Origin: Maea johnstoni | Taxonomy: Eukaryota > Annelida > Polychaeta > Spionida > Magelonidae | NCBI GenBank assembly: GCA_963942565.1 | Contig: OZ012688.1 | Coordinates: 25,509,506 to 25,573,505 of the forward strand | Length of the DNA stretch: 64,000 bases | Direction: 5' to 3' | In this document: positions 11,959 to 24,049 of the stretch, one piece after another | Position numbering within the stretch: the first letter of the stretch is position 1 | How the letters are laid out: each line of letters opens with the position of its first letter | The notes under the pieces: generated by a model | What the model was told of the DNA's origin: nothing | Databases searched by the model: none | The model's input: the letters and a program-made list of their open reading frames with translations, nothing else | Program-made: the position numbers and the translations under genes

Positions 11959-12542
11959 ACAAAAAAACAAAAACATGAAGCCACCTTGGAAAGAATTTTG
12001 TAATCACCTTACAAAAGGCATTAGTGAATTACATACAGACAGGTAAGGGAGTTGCTTGTATATCTCACAAGTCACAAGATGTATCCAGATAACAATGTGG
12101 CGACACCTATTAGCAATGTGGCAAACGATTTAGTGCTACTGAACGGGTTATTAAAGCGTTAGCCGGTTCACTTTTAGTTTGTAATAGTTTTGGAGATGGC
12201 AACACTTCACACTAACAGGTAAGGAAGTCAGCTTCATGTTTGGATGGGCAGAGAGGAGGGACAGCAGTTCAGGGTGATAGTAGGTTTGGCTGAAGAACCA
12301 TCGGAGATACTAGCCAGAACGGTGGGAGAATGGTATGAAAAAAATTATAAAGAAGAGAGAAGGGTTAAAAGGGGAAAGCAGTATCATGAGTATGAAAGGA
12401 GAAATAAGGTTCACAGTGTTTGTGTGCTTAAAATGTACATACTACATGTTAGTTGTTACTTACCATTATCACTGCCTAACAAAGTTGATTTTGGTTCTTA
12501 CCAGAGAGATCTATTTACTTTATTGGTATGTCTCTGGTCAGG

Positions 12543-12853
12543 GTCTTAGCCGATATTTGGAAACAGGGTGTCCAAATAGAGGTTTCATAGACTTTTGCGT
12601 GTCCAAAGTGTGGTACAAAATACATACTACTAATAACGTAATAAGATAGACCCTATACCTTTACAGATTTTGCTTTTTTAGGCCAGATGCTGGTTTGTGT
12701 GTCTTATAAAAGTGACACTACAGCTTCTACATCTTCTATCTTCTAAGTAAAGTCATTTTCAGCAAATTCTGACATAAACTTTTGGGTGTCCAAACTGTCA
12801 AAAAACAGTGTTCTACGTGTCCAAATGACACGCTGGACGCATTACGGCTAAGC
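12543..12853 (+). mobile_element. TAGCC-family TIR element, copy 1
   Basis: The ends are tcttagccgatatttgg and ggacgcattacggctaag, imperfect inverted repeats. Inside are gtgtccaaa repeats. A close copy lies in the opposite orientation at 16302-16607, and further relatives occur at 34744, 38094 and 61623. About 310 bp, non-coding. Confidence 0.75.
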
Positions 12854-12859
12854 CCCTGT

Positions 12860-14775
12860 CTCTGGTTCATACTATAAAGCAATAAAGAGGAGGGGAGCCA
12901 TATACTAAAGTAAGGGGATCTGGAAAAGGTGGGTGTGGAGGGTAGATGTTTTTTAATTACACTGTTGTCGCATTCTTGTAAGAAGTAATAAATCAACACT
13001 GTTATATGTGGGGTTTTAAGAGTTGAGTTGTGGGATTTGAATATATGTGTATGACAGGAAGACAAGGAAGGGACATGTGGACCAGATACTTGGTACATTG
13101 GAGGGTACGTTCCTGATGCAGGATGCATGACAAAAGTACTGGGGTATAGGGAACATATATAGATAATCTTTATTTCATGAAGGGAGTCAAGGCTGGCATG
13201 GGGGATACGAGTGGCCTGGGTGGTAGGGGAGCTCTCGGTAGGTCCTCACTTGGGAGTTGACCCATGGGATAATTGCGGTTACGGATCCAAAACAAACAAA
13301 CATTTATTTTAGGTGCATGTAAAACGCATTGCTAGAGGAAACAACATTGAACTGCAAAAATAGGCACCTATATGGTATAACATCGTATCGAATTATAAGG
13401 CGCGTAACATTGTTTTTAAAAGACTACACTCAGGCTGCTACTGGCACTCAACACTTTGCACTATAAATAGTGTAATCCTAATACTGAGTACACGTTACAA
13501 GAGCCCTTGGCAGCTTACCTTTTGGCACTAACCAGTATCACCCCGGGGCACTTAGTCTACAAAAGTGTCTAGTGCTGGTTGAGAACATGTTGCCCCAGTT
13601 GGTGGAAACTACTACTAATTCTCACACCTCTTAAACTTAGATATTCTGGATACAAAGCCAGAGGATCTCTTAGAGTCCATGCACAGCTGGGGATCCCCTG
13701 ATATACGGTATATTACCAGCAGCTAATAGGTGAGCTGTGTTTTCAAGAGAATGTCAGTTAATAACCAGCTTGCAACGCTGATTACACTGCAGGAGTGTTA
13801 TCATGCTTGGCAAACATCTGTATAATGTAGATTCACAAGAGATTGTGTATAAAGTAAATTTTGCGAATTTACAGAAAATCGATTTTTGCATTTTTTAACT
13901 TTGCGAATTGGCCACAACATGGAGTGCCAGCTATACACTTAAAGTGGCAGCACTTATCATTGCGAACTTTAGTTTTGCGTCCCTGGCTAAACTTAAAAAC
14001 CTCAAAAATTAAAATAACGCAATCTTTTCCGAATTTACAGTATATGTTTGTTGCGTATAGGACTTAATGGTAACTAGCCCCTCGGTACTTCTATCTGAGT
14101 ATCCTACTCTGCTTACTGTTGGCTATGTTTCAGTAATAGGGCATTGATTCAGCACCAAAACATCCTTCTGATGGAAGTTAATAATGAAATCATTAATTAC
14201 ATGCCGCTAAAGAATGTTCCCCTGTGGGTGGGAATTAGTACCAAAAATGTGTTTATTTGAGGTTGTCAGTAAAATGTAAATGCAAACACAGGTGTAATAT
14301 CTCTTGAGATGCCTTGCACGCTGACGCTACTTGCTTTTGAGTTTTGTCTAAAAACAATCCTACCATGGGCACCCACTTTATTGTACAATACACTACAATA
14401 TATTCTCGTTTAGTTTGAAAAATAAAAAGATTTGTATGGATCTCTCAATGAAATGAACAATTAAAAAAAAAATTATCATGTTATCCGCAATAAAGATTGG
14501 ATGGTGCAAATCATATGGGTATAATGGGGTACTTAAAAGTTTTCTCAATTAAAATTAGAAAAAATGTTGGCACATTGTGCCCATATTGTGTCATCAATTT
14601 TCAGTCCTAGCAAAACTATCTATGGGTTGGTAAAAGTCAAGATAACTAGCCATGCTCGATTAATGAATTTCTTTTGATAATATTGAGCGCTGTGATGCAA
14701 TGAATCTGTGCAATTATACAGCTTAGATGCAGGAATATAGGCAATGACTTTTCATCATTCAACTGTTTATTTCAG
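12860..14775. other. Upstream region of ZF-A, no exon recognised
   Basis: A decayed TIR element lies at about 13849-14045 (right end gaatttacagtat). The rest is unremarkable AT-rich sequence. ZF-A must have a non-coding first exon somewhere to the left, because its start-codon exon begins at an acceptor; I cannot identify it. Confidence 0.5.
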
Positions 14776-14862
14776 GGAAAGATTTTCGACTAGGTAGTTG
14801 AACCCTCACAGACCATGGAGGTATCAGAGGAAAACACTGCTATTCCGCTTCTTCAAGTCAAG
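14776..14862 (+). CDS. ZF-A exon with start codon
   Basis: The acceptor ends at 14775. There are 39 bases of 5' UTR, then ATG at 14815 and 16 codons (MEVSEENTAIPLLQVK) to the donor at 14863. ZF-B's start exon also has exactly 16 codons and ends in a related IPMLHAQ, which supports this start. Confidence 0.75.
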
Positions 14863-17800
14863 GTAATGGGTGGAATGAATTAAGGTTGTTGACACTTGGT
14901 AACTTCTGTTCAATTTTCCTGAAACTTAGCATGAATAAAAAAAAACAATGCACAGTTATCTTCAGGAGAATTTTTTTTATGGAGGTCATCAACTTACTTT
15001 TTTGGTCACAAATTAATTGTTTATAAGATTTATATTATAAACAGCTCAATCTCCAAAATTGGGTATTTTATTAGTGAAGTTTACCCCTTCAAAGACACTG
15101 TCACTGCCTGAAATACTGATGTACTTTGAAATCATTTTTGCTGTTATATATATATAGCAATTAAAGGGCAAAATAAAGAAATTCTTGACATACAATTTAG
15201 CATAGCCAGGTACAGTCATAACAGTCCATACTTGGTAGTAGGCAGAAATGTCATATAAATTCTAATCTAGTATTTTAGTTTGTCCAATACCCAATAGGGT
15301 TCATCAATTGAGAGTATCATAAGACCTTAAGTTATTACATAGTGTTCCTCTGAGATTTGAACACCTCACAAAGTGAACTTTTTTGTGCTGGTGCCAAGGT
15401 GTTACATCTCAGAGGTTTCCTGTTATGCAAAGCATTTTTTGATGGTTCAGTTTACTTTAAATAAATGATGAAAAGTTCTCAATTAATGAACAGTTGAAAA
15501 TATAATTAGAGGATGGGCTGGTATATTCAACACATTTCATAGATTCCATTATTAGTCCTACCAGGCAACTGATCCCCTTCAGTTTACATTTGAAAACTAA
15601 GAAACAGTATGTATTAAACTATGTAATTCAATTTCTTTTAAGGCTGCCAGCATGATAGAACTGGTACAGCAGACTGCAGTGAGTGAGTTTTCTCAAGTCA
15701 TGTCCATTCTTGAGAAACTTGTACTCTTGGCTTTAGAGCATATGGAAAAAGACAGGTCAGTAATTCTTGATAATTGAGGCTTATAAGAGTGATAATTACA
15801 ACTTACAAGAGTGAATTACATAAAGGTTGTTAAGTGTTTTTTTTTCCTATCAGTATTTAATAATACTTTAATGCCTAGAGCTCCTCATATACTGTAAAAC
15901 CCATTATTATCGTGCTCCTTTTAATTTCATGCATTTCGCGCTAGATGATGATAACGCTTACATTACTAGGGCTGATATAAGTTCAAAATAGCATAACAAT
16001 GTCCCATCTAGTGGTGGTACAGTTGATGCGTGTAATTAAATGGCCGCAATCAGATTCAGACGGCAGTTGTGTGAATAAAAATGTGCGAGGTAATAAAGGG
16101 CTTTACAGTAATGTCAGCCAGATGTTTTCTATTTTCTCTTTTTGAAAGTAACTATTAAGTAATAAAACATTAACTACAAAACTATTTAAAAGGGATTTGT
16201 TGGTTTAGGTTAACCAAAATTTCACCTTTAGCCTTTTATCAGAACGATTTCACTAAAACAGCCATGCCTTTCTTGGCTGCCGCAGGAATGTATGGGCAGG
16301 GGCTTAGCCGCCTATGCATCCAGCGTGTCATTTGGACACCCATAGCACTGTTTTTTAACAGTGTGGACACCCAAAAGTTTATGTCAGAATTTGCTGATGA
16401 TGACTTTTTCTTAGAAGATAGAAGATGTAGAAGCTGTAGTGTCACTTTTATAAGACACACAAAGCAGTTACTGGCCTAAAAAAGCAAAATCTGTAAATAT
16501 ATAGGGTTTATTTTATTAGCAGAATGTACCTTGTGCCACACTTTGGACATGCAAAAGTCCATGAAACCTCTATTTGGACACCCTGTTTCAAAATATTGGC
16601 TAAGACCATGTGTATGGGTTGATTAGTTAGTGGTGGAAACCCCTGCCAACCTTCTCAACAGGGAATTGGCCAGGATCTATCCAGTCTGTTTCATGGACAT
16701 CCAATTTCATAAAAAGGCATAGATTTACATGTAGAATTTTCAGTATTTGACTTTTTGGAGGTAGTAACCATACCTTTTTCTAACAAATTGTAAATACTTA
16801 ATAGCGCTCTATAAGTGACAATTTTATTTATTATTTTATAAGTGTAAGCAGAGAGCTGTATTACAAAATCTCTAGTGTAAGTTACTCTTTTTGACAAAAA
16901 CGTCTAAGTAAATGTAGTTGGTATAAGATTTGAAGTAACTGACTTATTAGATCTGGATGCTGCTTCAGATGCATTTTCAAAATCATTGCTAAGACCCTGC
17001 TTATCCTTCTAGTGTATTTCCTGTGATTTATCTGTAAACCAAGGGACACATCCCGTACCCATGTTTTTTGAGCTACATTTATATTTTGGTTAAGATTTGA
17101 AATAAAAAATTCTCTCAGATGGTATATAAATGAAAACAGGTTAAACATTTTATTTATAAGTCTGATAAATCTGTTAACAAAAGACTTTTGCTCAGACTGA
17201 TATCTGTTTGTCTCTAGATATACTTATGATTATGATATAATTAAGTGTTTTGTCTCCTACAACAATACTTATTGATGATTTGACTCTTTTCTAATTTCAG
17301 TTCATCCTCAAATTCACCAGTTTTTATTAAGAGAAGGAGGGATTTAATAGCAGCAGTAGCTGATATCCCTACAGTAGAAAAACATTTCCAACCAAATCAG
17401 AATGATGCTGTAAAACTAGAAAGGGTAGCATCACCACTTCTCGCTCCTGGCGCTAAGGATTTACCAACAGAACATGAATTCAGTACTACATCGGGTCATG
17501 AAGCAGTTCAGGAATCCCCCGAGGAGGAAGATTATGAGTGCACTTACTCTGAAACACAGGACTCTGCTTTAAAGGCACCTGCTGAATTACTACCACATGG
17601 TGAAATGATATCAAACGCCAATGAGATTCACAAAAATGATGATGATGATGATACTGTACATGACTTTGAGGATAGTGGTAGGAATGTTGGTTTAATTGCT
17701 GATCATATCATGTGGGAAATAGTAGGGCAAGATGCAAAAGATGCTGAGAATGTAACACACACAATAATGAAAAATAAGGATGACAATGCATGTGCCTCAT

Positions 17801-19996
17801 CTGATCCAGTGAAAGAGATTACACAGAAAAGAAGCAAAAACGATGAAACTGTTGGAGGTGCAGTTAGGAAAGCCAAGAAGAGAAAAAAGGGAGGAGTGAA
17901 AAAAAAGCAACCAGCTTTAAAGAATCAATTAAAAGGGTTGCCAGATATAGAGGGCGAGAAATTAGAGGAAGATGCAGCAAGGAATGAAGAGACCCATCAG
18001 GAGGAACCGGTGGAGAAACTCAGTAGGTTTCATGAGATCCTGCGGCAGAGAAAGAAGGAGTTTGAAGGGGAGCTGGAGTGCCCCCTGTGCCCATTTCCCG
18101 AAACTACAGCTGTCCGCTACAAAAAACCCAAACTCTTAAAGCACTGTCGGGAGCAGCATTTCACGCTGGGTCCTAACGGGAAGCGAATCTGGGAGTGCTC
18201 GCTCTGCTCGTTAAAGCTGGTCAGTAAAGGACTTAATTCTATTTCACGAGTACTGAATCATCTCCATCGAAGGCACGGCAAGCCCTTACCACCTGATTTC
18301 CCACTCGTTAAATGCCCAAATTGTCCGTTCATATCATGTGACTATAACTCGCTGAAATCCCACGCGGATTTCTGCGAGAAGGTGAAAGGAATCTGTCCGG
18401 AATGTGGCAAGGAGATGTTAGCAGGGAGTCTCTCGTCGCACATGAAACACGCACATCGTTCAGAAGAAATCATCAAACACCCATGTTCGCTCTGTGAAAA
18501 GGAATTTGCCAACGCCAGAAGATTACACCAGCATCAAGTGCGTTGCCATTCCTCTGCAGAAAAACAGTTCCTCTGCTCTGTCTGTCCATGGGGATTCGTC
18601 GCTAAATTTGATCTGAAAGCACACATGTTTTCCAAGCATGGGATTTCGCTCGATGAGAAAATACATGCATGCACCATGTGTAATTTCAAGACTGTGAAAA
18701 AGCACGACTTCAAAAGACACATGGAGATACACACTGAGGAGAGAGAGCATATATGTGAAATTTGTGGTAAAGGATTTCGAACTGCAGGTAAGAAACAGGA
18801 CGATTCATGATAACTTTTAAGTATTTAACCCATTCATGCCTGTAGAAGATAAACCACCTTATGATTGTGGTGATAACTCTCTAACAAAAGGAATTTTCAG
18901 GAAATATTTGAAGGAGGAAAATCTGATCAAAATCCAACCTACAAACGACTCCTTCAATCATTTTGTGAATTTATGAAAATAATTCCAAAATTCTTTTCGA
19001 AAGTATCGAAGGTCCAGACTCCAGATAACAAGACAAAAGGAAATCTCCAAGCATGAATGGGTTAACTCATTCATTATTTACTAAAAAGGCAACACCTAGA
19101 AGATATCTGAGAGAATCTGTTGACCAGAATATCCTCAACAATTAATCTTTTCTTTCAAGTTTTGCAGGGCCATATTCCAGAATAATTGATAGAATGAGTT
19201 TTTGACTGTTCCCATTTGTTTCTAATCCCTTGGAACATTTTTATTGCAAATATAGGTTGAAAAAGGTCTTATTCTGAAAACCCTGTAATTTTGAATCCTT
19301 TTTACTCTAAACATTATGAAGTACTGTTAGGATGATTAATTGGCAACAGCGATTACATTAACTTGATTTTTCTTCAATTGAATCTGTGCTTTTCATGAAT
19401 TGAATGACAATACCATGTAGTTTTATTGAATGACAATACCATTTAGTGTTTAATATAGTCAATAAGGGCCTGCTCCGATGGCCGTGTGGTCTAAGGCATT
19501 GCCACTGACTGTTGGCTTCTCTTACCGTACCACTGCCTGGATTCTAATCCTGGCCGAGGCACGTGAGAAAGCCGTCAGTGACTTGGATTCAAGTGATTGT
19601 TTTTGCCAGGATCTCCAGTTTCCTCTACCACTTACAACTGGTAAATTACAACTTAGCCTCTCTATGTGTTTTTGTGTGTTACTATGTGTATTCATTCATA
19701 CTTATTCTTAATGTTTTGTTATCTTTTCAGCATATCTAGCCAGACACAGGTTGTGCCACATGGAGAAGACAGTATTCTGTGATCTGTGCGATTTCACCTC
19801 CTCTTCTAGAGACTACCTGCATAAACACATGCGCCTTCACCAGGGATATAGACACTTCTGCTCATACTGTGAATACTCAACGGTCTTCAAGGAAAACCTG
19901 AAAAAACATGTACGCCTCGTGCATAAAGATATCATGAACAGTGGTCTTGCTGAGGAACAGCAGATGCAACCCGGTTATGCTGAGGGCTCAATTTGA
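14815..19996 (+). CDS. ZF-A: C2H2 zinc-finger protein, 637 aa
   Basis: Coding exons are 14815-14862, 15643-15755, 17301-18787 and 19731-19996 (phases 0, 2, 1), giving 637 residues. The N-terminus has a short leucine-rich module (IELVQQTAVSEFSQVMSILE) shared with ZF-B and ZF-C. Next is a long acidic then lysine-rich stretch (KAKKRKKGGVKKK, probable nuclear localisation). Ten Cys/His fingers occupy residues about 314-614. The first two have unusually long loops between cysteine and histidine pairs, and the third ends in cysteine (C2HC). The remainder follow the classical spacing. The family role is nucleic-acid binding in the nucleus; no target or effector domain (KRAB, SCAN, SET) is visible. 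Tandem paralogue of ZF-B, about 4 kb downstream. No vertebrate orthologue recognised. Confidence 0.88.
15643..15755 (+). CDS. ZF-A exon 2, leucine-rich module
   Basis: Acceptor tttcttttaag, donor GTCAGT, 113 bases. It encodes AASMIELVQQTAVSEF and SQVMSILEKLVLLALEHM. Pattern and phases match 24953-25068 and 35755-35867. Confidence 0.8.
15892..16108 (+). mobile_element. TA-flanked MITE in ZF-A intron
   Basis: The ends CTGTAAAACCCATTATTA and taataaagggctttacag are inverted repeats flanked by TA on both sides, as in mariner-like elements. 217 bp, non-coding. Confidence 0.75.
16302..16607 (-). mobile_element. TAGCC-family TIR element, copy 2
   Basis: Near-identical to 12543-12853 but reversed: it runs from cttagccgcctatgcatcca to ttcaaaatattggctaaga. 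Lies in the ZF-A intron 15756-17300. Confidence 0.75.
17301..18787 (+). CDS. ZF-A main exon: acidic/basic region and fingers 1-8
   Basis: Acceptor ctcttttctaatttcag. It begins SSNSPVFIKRRRDLI. It ends in phase 1 (GCA G) at GTAAGA inside finger 8 (HICEICGKGFRTA), the same position as in ZF-B and ZF-C. Confidence 0.9.
18825..19065 (+). mobile_element. TTAA-type MITE, family P1, in ZF-A intron
   Basis: Best-preserved ends in the window: TTAACCCATTCATGCCTG at the left and AAGCATGAATGGGTTAA at the right. Self-complementary, 241 bp. Confidence 0.85.
19468..19710 (+). mobile_element. tRNA-derived SINE (Ser/Leu-like head)
   Basis: The A-box-like segment is tggccgtgtggtctaaggc and the B-box-like segment is ggattctaatcc, about 70 bases in total, followed by an unrelated body. 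It does not fold as an intact tRNA gene. Located in the ZF-A intron 18788-19730. Confidence 0.55.
19731..19996 (+). CDS. ZF-A last exon: fingers 8-10
   Basis: Completes finger 8 (AYLARHRLCH) and adds fingers 9 and 10 (FCDLCDFTSSSRDYLHKHM, FCSYCEYSTVFKENLKKH). The tail is short; stop TGA at 19994-19996. Confidence 0.9.
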
Positions 19997-22164
19997 AAAT
20001 TGTTGCCTAGATCAATCATAGCTTTGAAAATGAATTAGGAATGAAGTGGGTAATCACAATATATTTAAAGTAGAGTTGAAGGTTGGTTTACTATGAACAA
20101 TTCTTCATCTTATATTTTCTGTAGTATTTTTCTTTGAGAGATATCATAATTGTAGGGGGTTTCTTAAGTGCTCAATGATCTTTCTCAGTGTATCTGGAAC
20201 AAAGGAAATGCAAATTCCATATTCATCAGAGGTCGTTGAAGATTGACCAGTTAGAAGTGTGAGGACTATTTCTCAGATAATCGATTGATCACTGGACTTA
20301 CCTGAAATTATGAGTGCTCCATGAAATATTTTGAAGCCCAAATTCTTGTAAGTTGCTTCCCTGTCAAATTTAGGCGGACAGCTGCTAAATGCCAATTTTC
20401 CTGGTAAATCTAACTGTTTATGTTTCACATATATTCTGAAAGTGAAGATATCAATTGCATTTGTGAACAGCAAGCTTCTTGCGTGCATATCCAGCAAGCT
20501 TATATACACTTTATATGTTTAATCTCAGAAATAATTGATTAATCGTTCAAAACATGTTTCAATTAATTGAGCCTGAAATTTCAGATGGCTAAATAGGTGG
20601 TTTCAATAAAGTGGCAATTATGATGTCGGCACATGAGATAAAGGGTTATTTTGTTACCAAGTGGTGGATATTACTACATGTTTAAGCATGTGTGCAAAAC
20701 TCACATAGAAATCCACATACACGTATCCTTGATAAACCCCCCAATTATTAGAGATTGAAAGCATTTTCTGTTATGCTTTGATGGTGTACATCACATCCTT
20801 ATAATTTTATCACAATATTCTTTGTTATCATCATTTTGATTCACCAGTCGTTGTTCCTCATAAATGAGCCAAATGCAGACATTGTTGACCAGAAAGACAC
20901 ATCTTACAAACAATGAGCTTTTACAGGACCACTCAGGTTTTAAAGATAATAATGATAAAATTGTAATTGATATTTGATGATGTTACACAGTATAAAATAG
21001 TCAGTGGACAGAAATTAGTGGTCCCAATAGTCAGATTAACTCCTCTTGAAAAAGAAATGTTTTTCGTTTGAGTCGTAGAGAGTTGCACCCTATCAGCAGC
21101 CTTGCTGTTGTTTGGCACCTCATTTCAAAGGACATGGACTTTGAAGGCTCCATACCCCAAACCTTTTAAGATTAGTGTGAGATATCTGTAAGAGTTTCTT
21201 TGTGTTTGGTCTCGAGTCCCAGTCCTTGGCATTCTTGTAGCCCTTGAATAATTTATCTGATAGTTTTCAGAGGGCCATTAATTTGCTGTCATTATGTAGT
21301 TCGAATTCTCTTCAATAAAAGCATGTTATGAAAATTAGCATGAATTAACAGGTATACAGTATTTCAAGAGTATAACCATGTATTAATGAATTAATTGTCT
21401 ATCCTAACAGTAACACACAGTTTATTGTTATTATGTAATAAATGAAATGTTACCGAAAGAATGTTTGAGCTTGTTTTCACTTTCAATTGTAGTGTTAAGC
21501 TTTCTATTTGTAGCATTGAGCATTGATTACCATATGTTTCCCATATTGGACAAGGGCTTAGGAGTGCCCAGATGGATATTTCGTATCCCAACTTCTGCCA
21601 AGTCAAAAATATATTTAACAAACCTCCTCTCACCTCATCTTCATGTGTTTACATGTTCAAATTGACATGGGAGTTTTCTAAGCAATGGACTTCAATGCTT
21701 CTAAGAAAATAATCTTACTGCATGCAAGGCTTCTAGTCCAAAATAAGAAAAATTGAAGCATTTCCCTTCAGTTGACGTTGCAACTGTATTAAGAAACTGG
21801 TAGTATAATGGATGGTATAGGAGTCTGCTTAACATAGAACCATTGAATATTTTCACATAGGTGCTTCTTAAATAAATTTCCTCCATGAAATTTCAGGCCC
21901 CTTAAACCTCTGAAGAGGATTAAAGAATACATTTGATATACCAACCACTCATTCCAACTTGGTCTTAAAATCTGCTACTTCCCTGCTACACATTAATTCA
22001 GGAAATTAAAGAAAATAAGTAAATCACTAAATCATAAATTGAAATGGATCTCCTGCAAATATGCAAAAAGAGGGTTGCCCAAATTTCCCATTAATTATTT
22101 TGCAAAATAGTTATAGTGGTCCAAATTTCTAGGGTGGTCTAAATTTACGACAATTTACGGTATT
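19997..22164. other. ZF-A 3' UTR and intergenic sequence
   Basis: Contains a candidate poly(A) signal AATAAA at 20605-20610, 609 bases after the stop. No gene or clear element recognised beyond it. Confidence 0.5.
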
Positions 22165-22422
22165 CAGAATTCATTTTCTAATATGTGTAATTGCTGCATT
22201 CACAAATATTAAAATATCATTTATAAATAACAGAAAATGATTTATGAATACAAAGAAATTCATTTAGAAATACTAGGAATTATGATAGAATTTTAATTAC
22301 AAATTAATCATTTTCTTATATTCATAAATCATTTTCTTTTTTACCACTATTACCTCATTTACAAATACTAATAAATGATTTATGAATACTAGAAAATGAA
22401 TTATAAATACATTGTACCAGAG
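22165..22422. repeat. AT-rich palindromic repeat
   Basis: The motif aaaatgatttatgaatac occurs in direct (about 22241, 22372) and reversed (about 22320) orientation with attcattttct blocks. It can fold into hairpins. Confidence 0.6.
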
Positions 22423-22423
22423 A

Positions 22424-22730
22424 AATACATCCCCTTGATCCGCAACCCCTTAGGTACAGCATGCTAGTGCCTAGGGTATGTGCGCCTCAGGTTATGCGGT
22501 GTAGCCTGGGGAAGTATTGGTCACGTGATTTTTTTCAGAAAAAGGCTGGCGGCGCTGGAATCCAGGCATGCGCAACTGGTTTCGCGGCAATTTCAGTCTG
22601 ACCCAGGGCCTGTTAAACCAGCAGGCAGCCAATCCTGGGGTGCACAGGTTGTGTATGACTCATAGTGGTGTGAGGCAGCGAAATTTGATGATGCATGCAC
22701 AGTGCCCACTCCCTGACTACTCTCAGATTG
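22424..22730 (+). repeat. Interspersed repeat R5, copy 1
   Basis: The left part (agagaaatacatccccttga, acagcatgctag, cctagggtatgtgcgcctc) and right part (aatttgatgatgcatg, acagtgccc) recur at 24300-24520. The middle parts are unrelated, so two copies share ends but not cores. Confidence 0.65.
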
Positions 22731-23496
22731 TACCAGTGTACTAGAAATATTTTCAAATATTAAAAAATGCCTAAACTCTCAGAATCCTTACCATATTTTG
22801 CCAGAGATACTACAAAAATATTGTTGTGTTATTTTTTTGTCCCTCGAAATGATATATCAGAAATGGGAATCTTATTAGGTAGGGTCTATGTCTGAACTAT
22901 TATTAGAAGAGATCAAGGCACATCTCACCACAGAAAATGCTCAGCTCTACCCCGACATCTAACGGCTTTTGCGGGTACTAAGCTACTGAACGGGTTGAAG
23001 GCTACTGCACGTCGGCGAGTTTCTCTGTTTTCATATTTAAGTTATTCCATTTCTTGTGAGTAAACTTTAACTTTTTGGTGCTTTAAAAAAGGTTCTTGTT
23101 ACAGATAATGATAACTATTGTAAGTGTGGGTGTAAGGAGTATTCTGATATTCCCCCATGCACACGAAATCGTATCATCATTTTCAGCGTTTGACACGTTT
23201 ATAACATTTTTGGCAACTTCTTGAAGGACAAAAATTGCTCCCAGTCTGAGACTGAGATTGAATCATGCAATATCTTAAATCACTGGAAATAAACTTCAAA
23301 ATGCTACTGTGTGTGATTTTTTCTTCAGAGAAGTAATTTTGATAGCTGATGGAAGATCTGTTTAAAAGGATAGGGATTTGATTGTTTGAAAAGATTTTCT
23401 GAAATATTCTTAAAAATCATTGAGCCTGTTTTGTTGATATAACTTGGTCACTCCAAATGCTACCCAATAACCCAGTACCGTAGATGAATAAAAACA

Positions 23497-23752
23497 AGTG
23501 GATATGAAACCAGCCGGTCAACCTGAACAAGCTGGCTGCGGCAAATAGCTCTAAATTCAAGTTCTACACATGTTGGTGCGCAAGTTTCTCTGTAATGTAA
23601 ACTATTGGAGAGACCTTATTGGTCTTTGTCTTTTAGTGATGTCACACTGAGGGCAGATTTGAGACCCCTGGCATAGTCAGGTCTTCAGTCTTCACTATAG
23701 CGCATATAGTAATTGGTCTATTGCTACATCTCCATTCTTTTATTCATCTAAG
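23497..23752 (+). repeat. Interspersed repeat R4, copy 2
   Basis: Same block as 9693-9945, with moderate divergence. Lies upstream of the ZF-B start exon. Confidence 0.7.
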
Positions 23753-24049
23753 CCAGTACACAGAGCCATGCAATTGAAAATCATTGAGGAATTTTACCAT
23801 CTGCACTTGCGCACCTAGTAAATTTTTGCAATATATTTGAGATTTTGCTTTTTGCCTCAACTTTAAAAGTCTGCCAAACAGGTATTTAACAATCGATTTA
23901 AATAAAATAGAGACAAGATACTACTATAAACGAGAGGTATTGAGGACAGCAGTTGGACTAATAGTCTTCCTTTGCTTTATGACCATTGTTGCCTACCAGT
24001 AGTATATGAAGACAGTATTAGTAGACAACTTTTTCCACATGTATTTCAG

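Larger units (their letters stand above)
9946..12542. other. Intergenic, repeats only
   Basis: Apart from the MITEs listed separately (10479-10720, 10983-11172) and a 20-base C run, no gene or RNA is recognised. Confidence 0.55.

Noticed and set aside
13849-14067. 68-residue forward frame
   Set aside because: Lies inside a decayed TIR repeat (right end gaatttacagtat) and has no homology.
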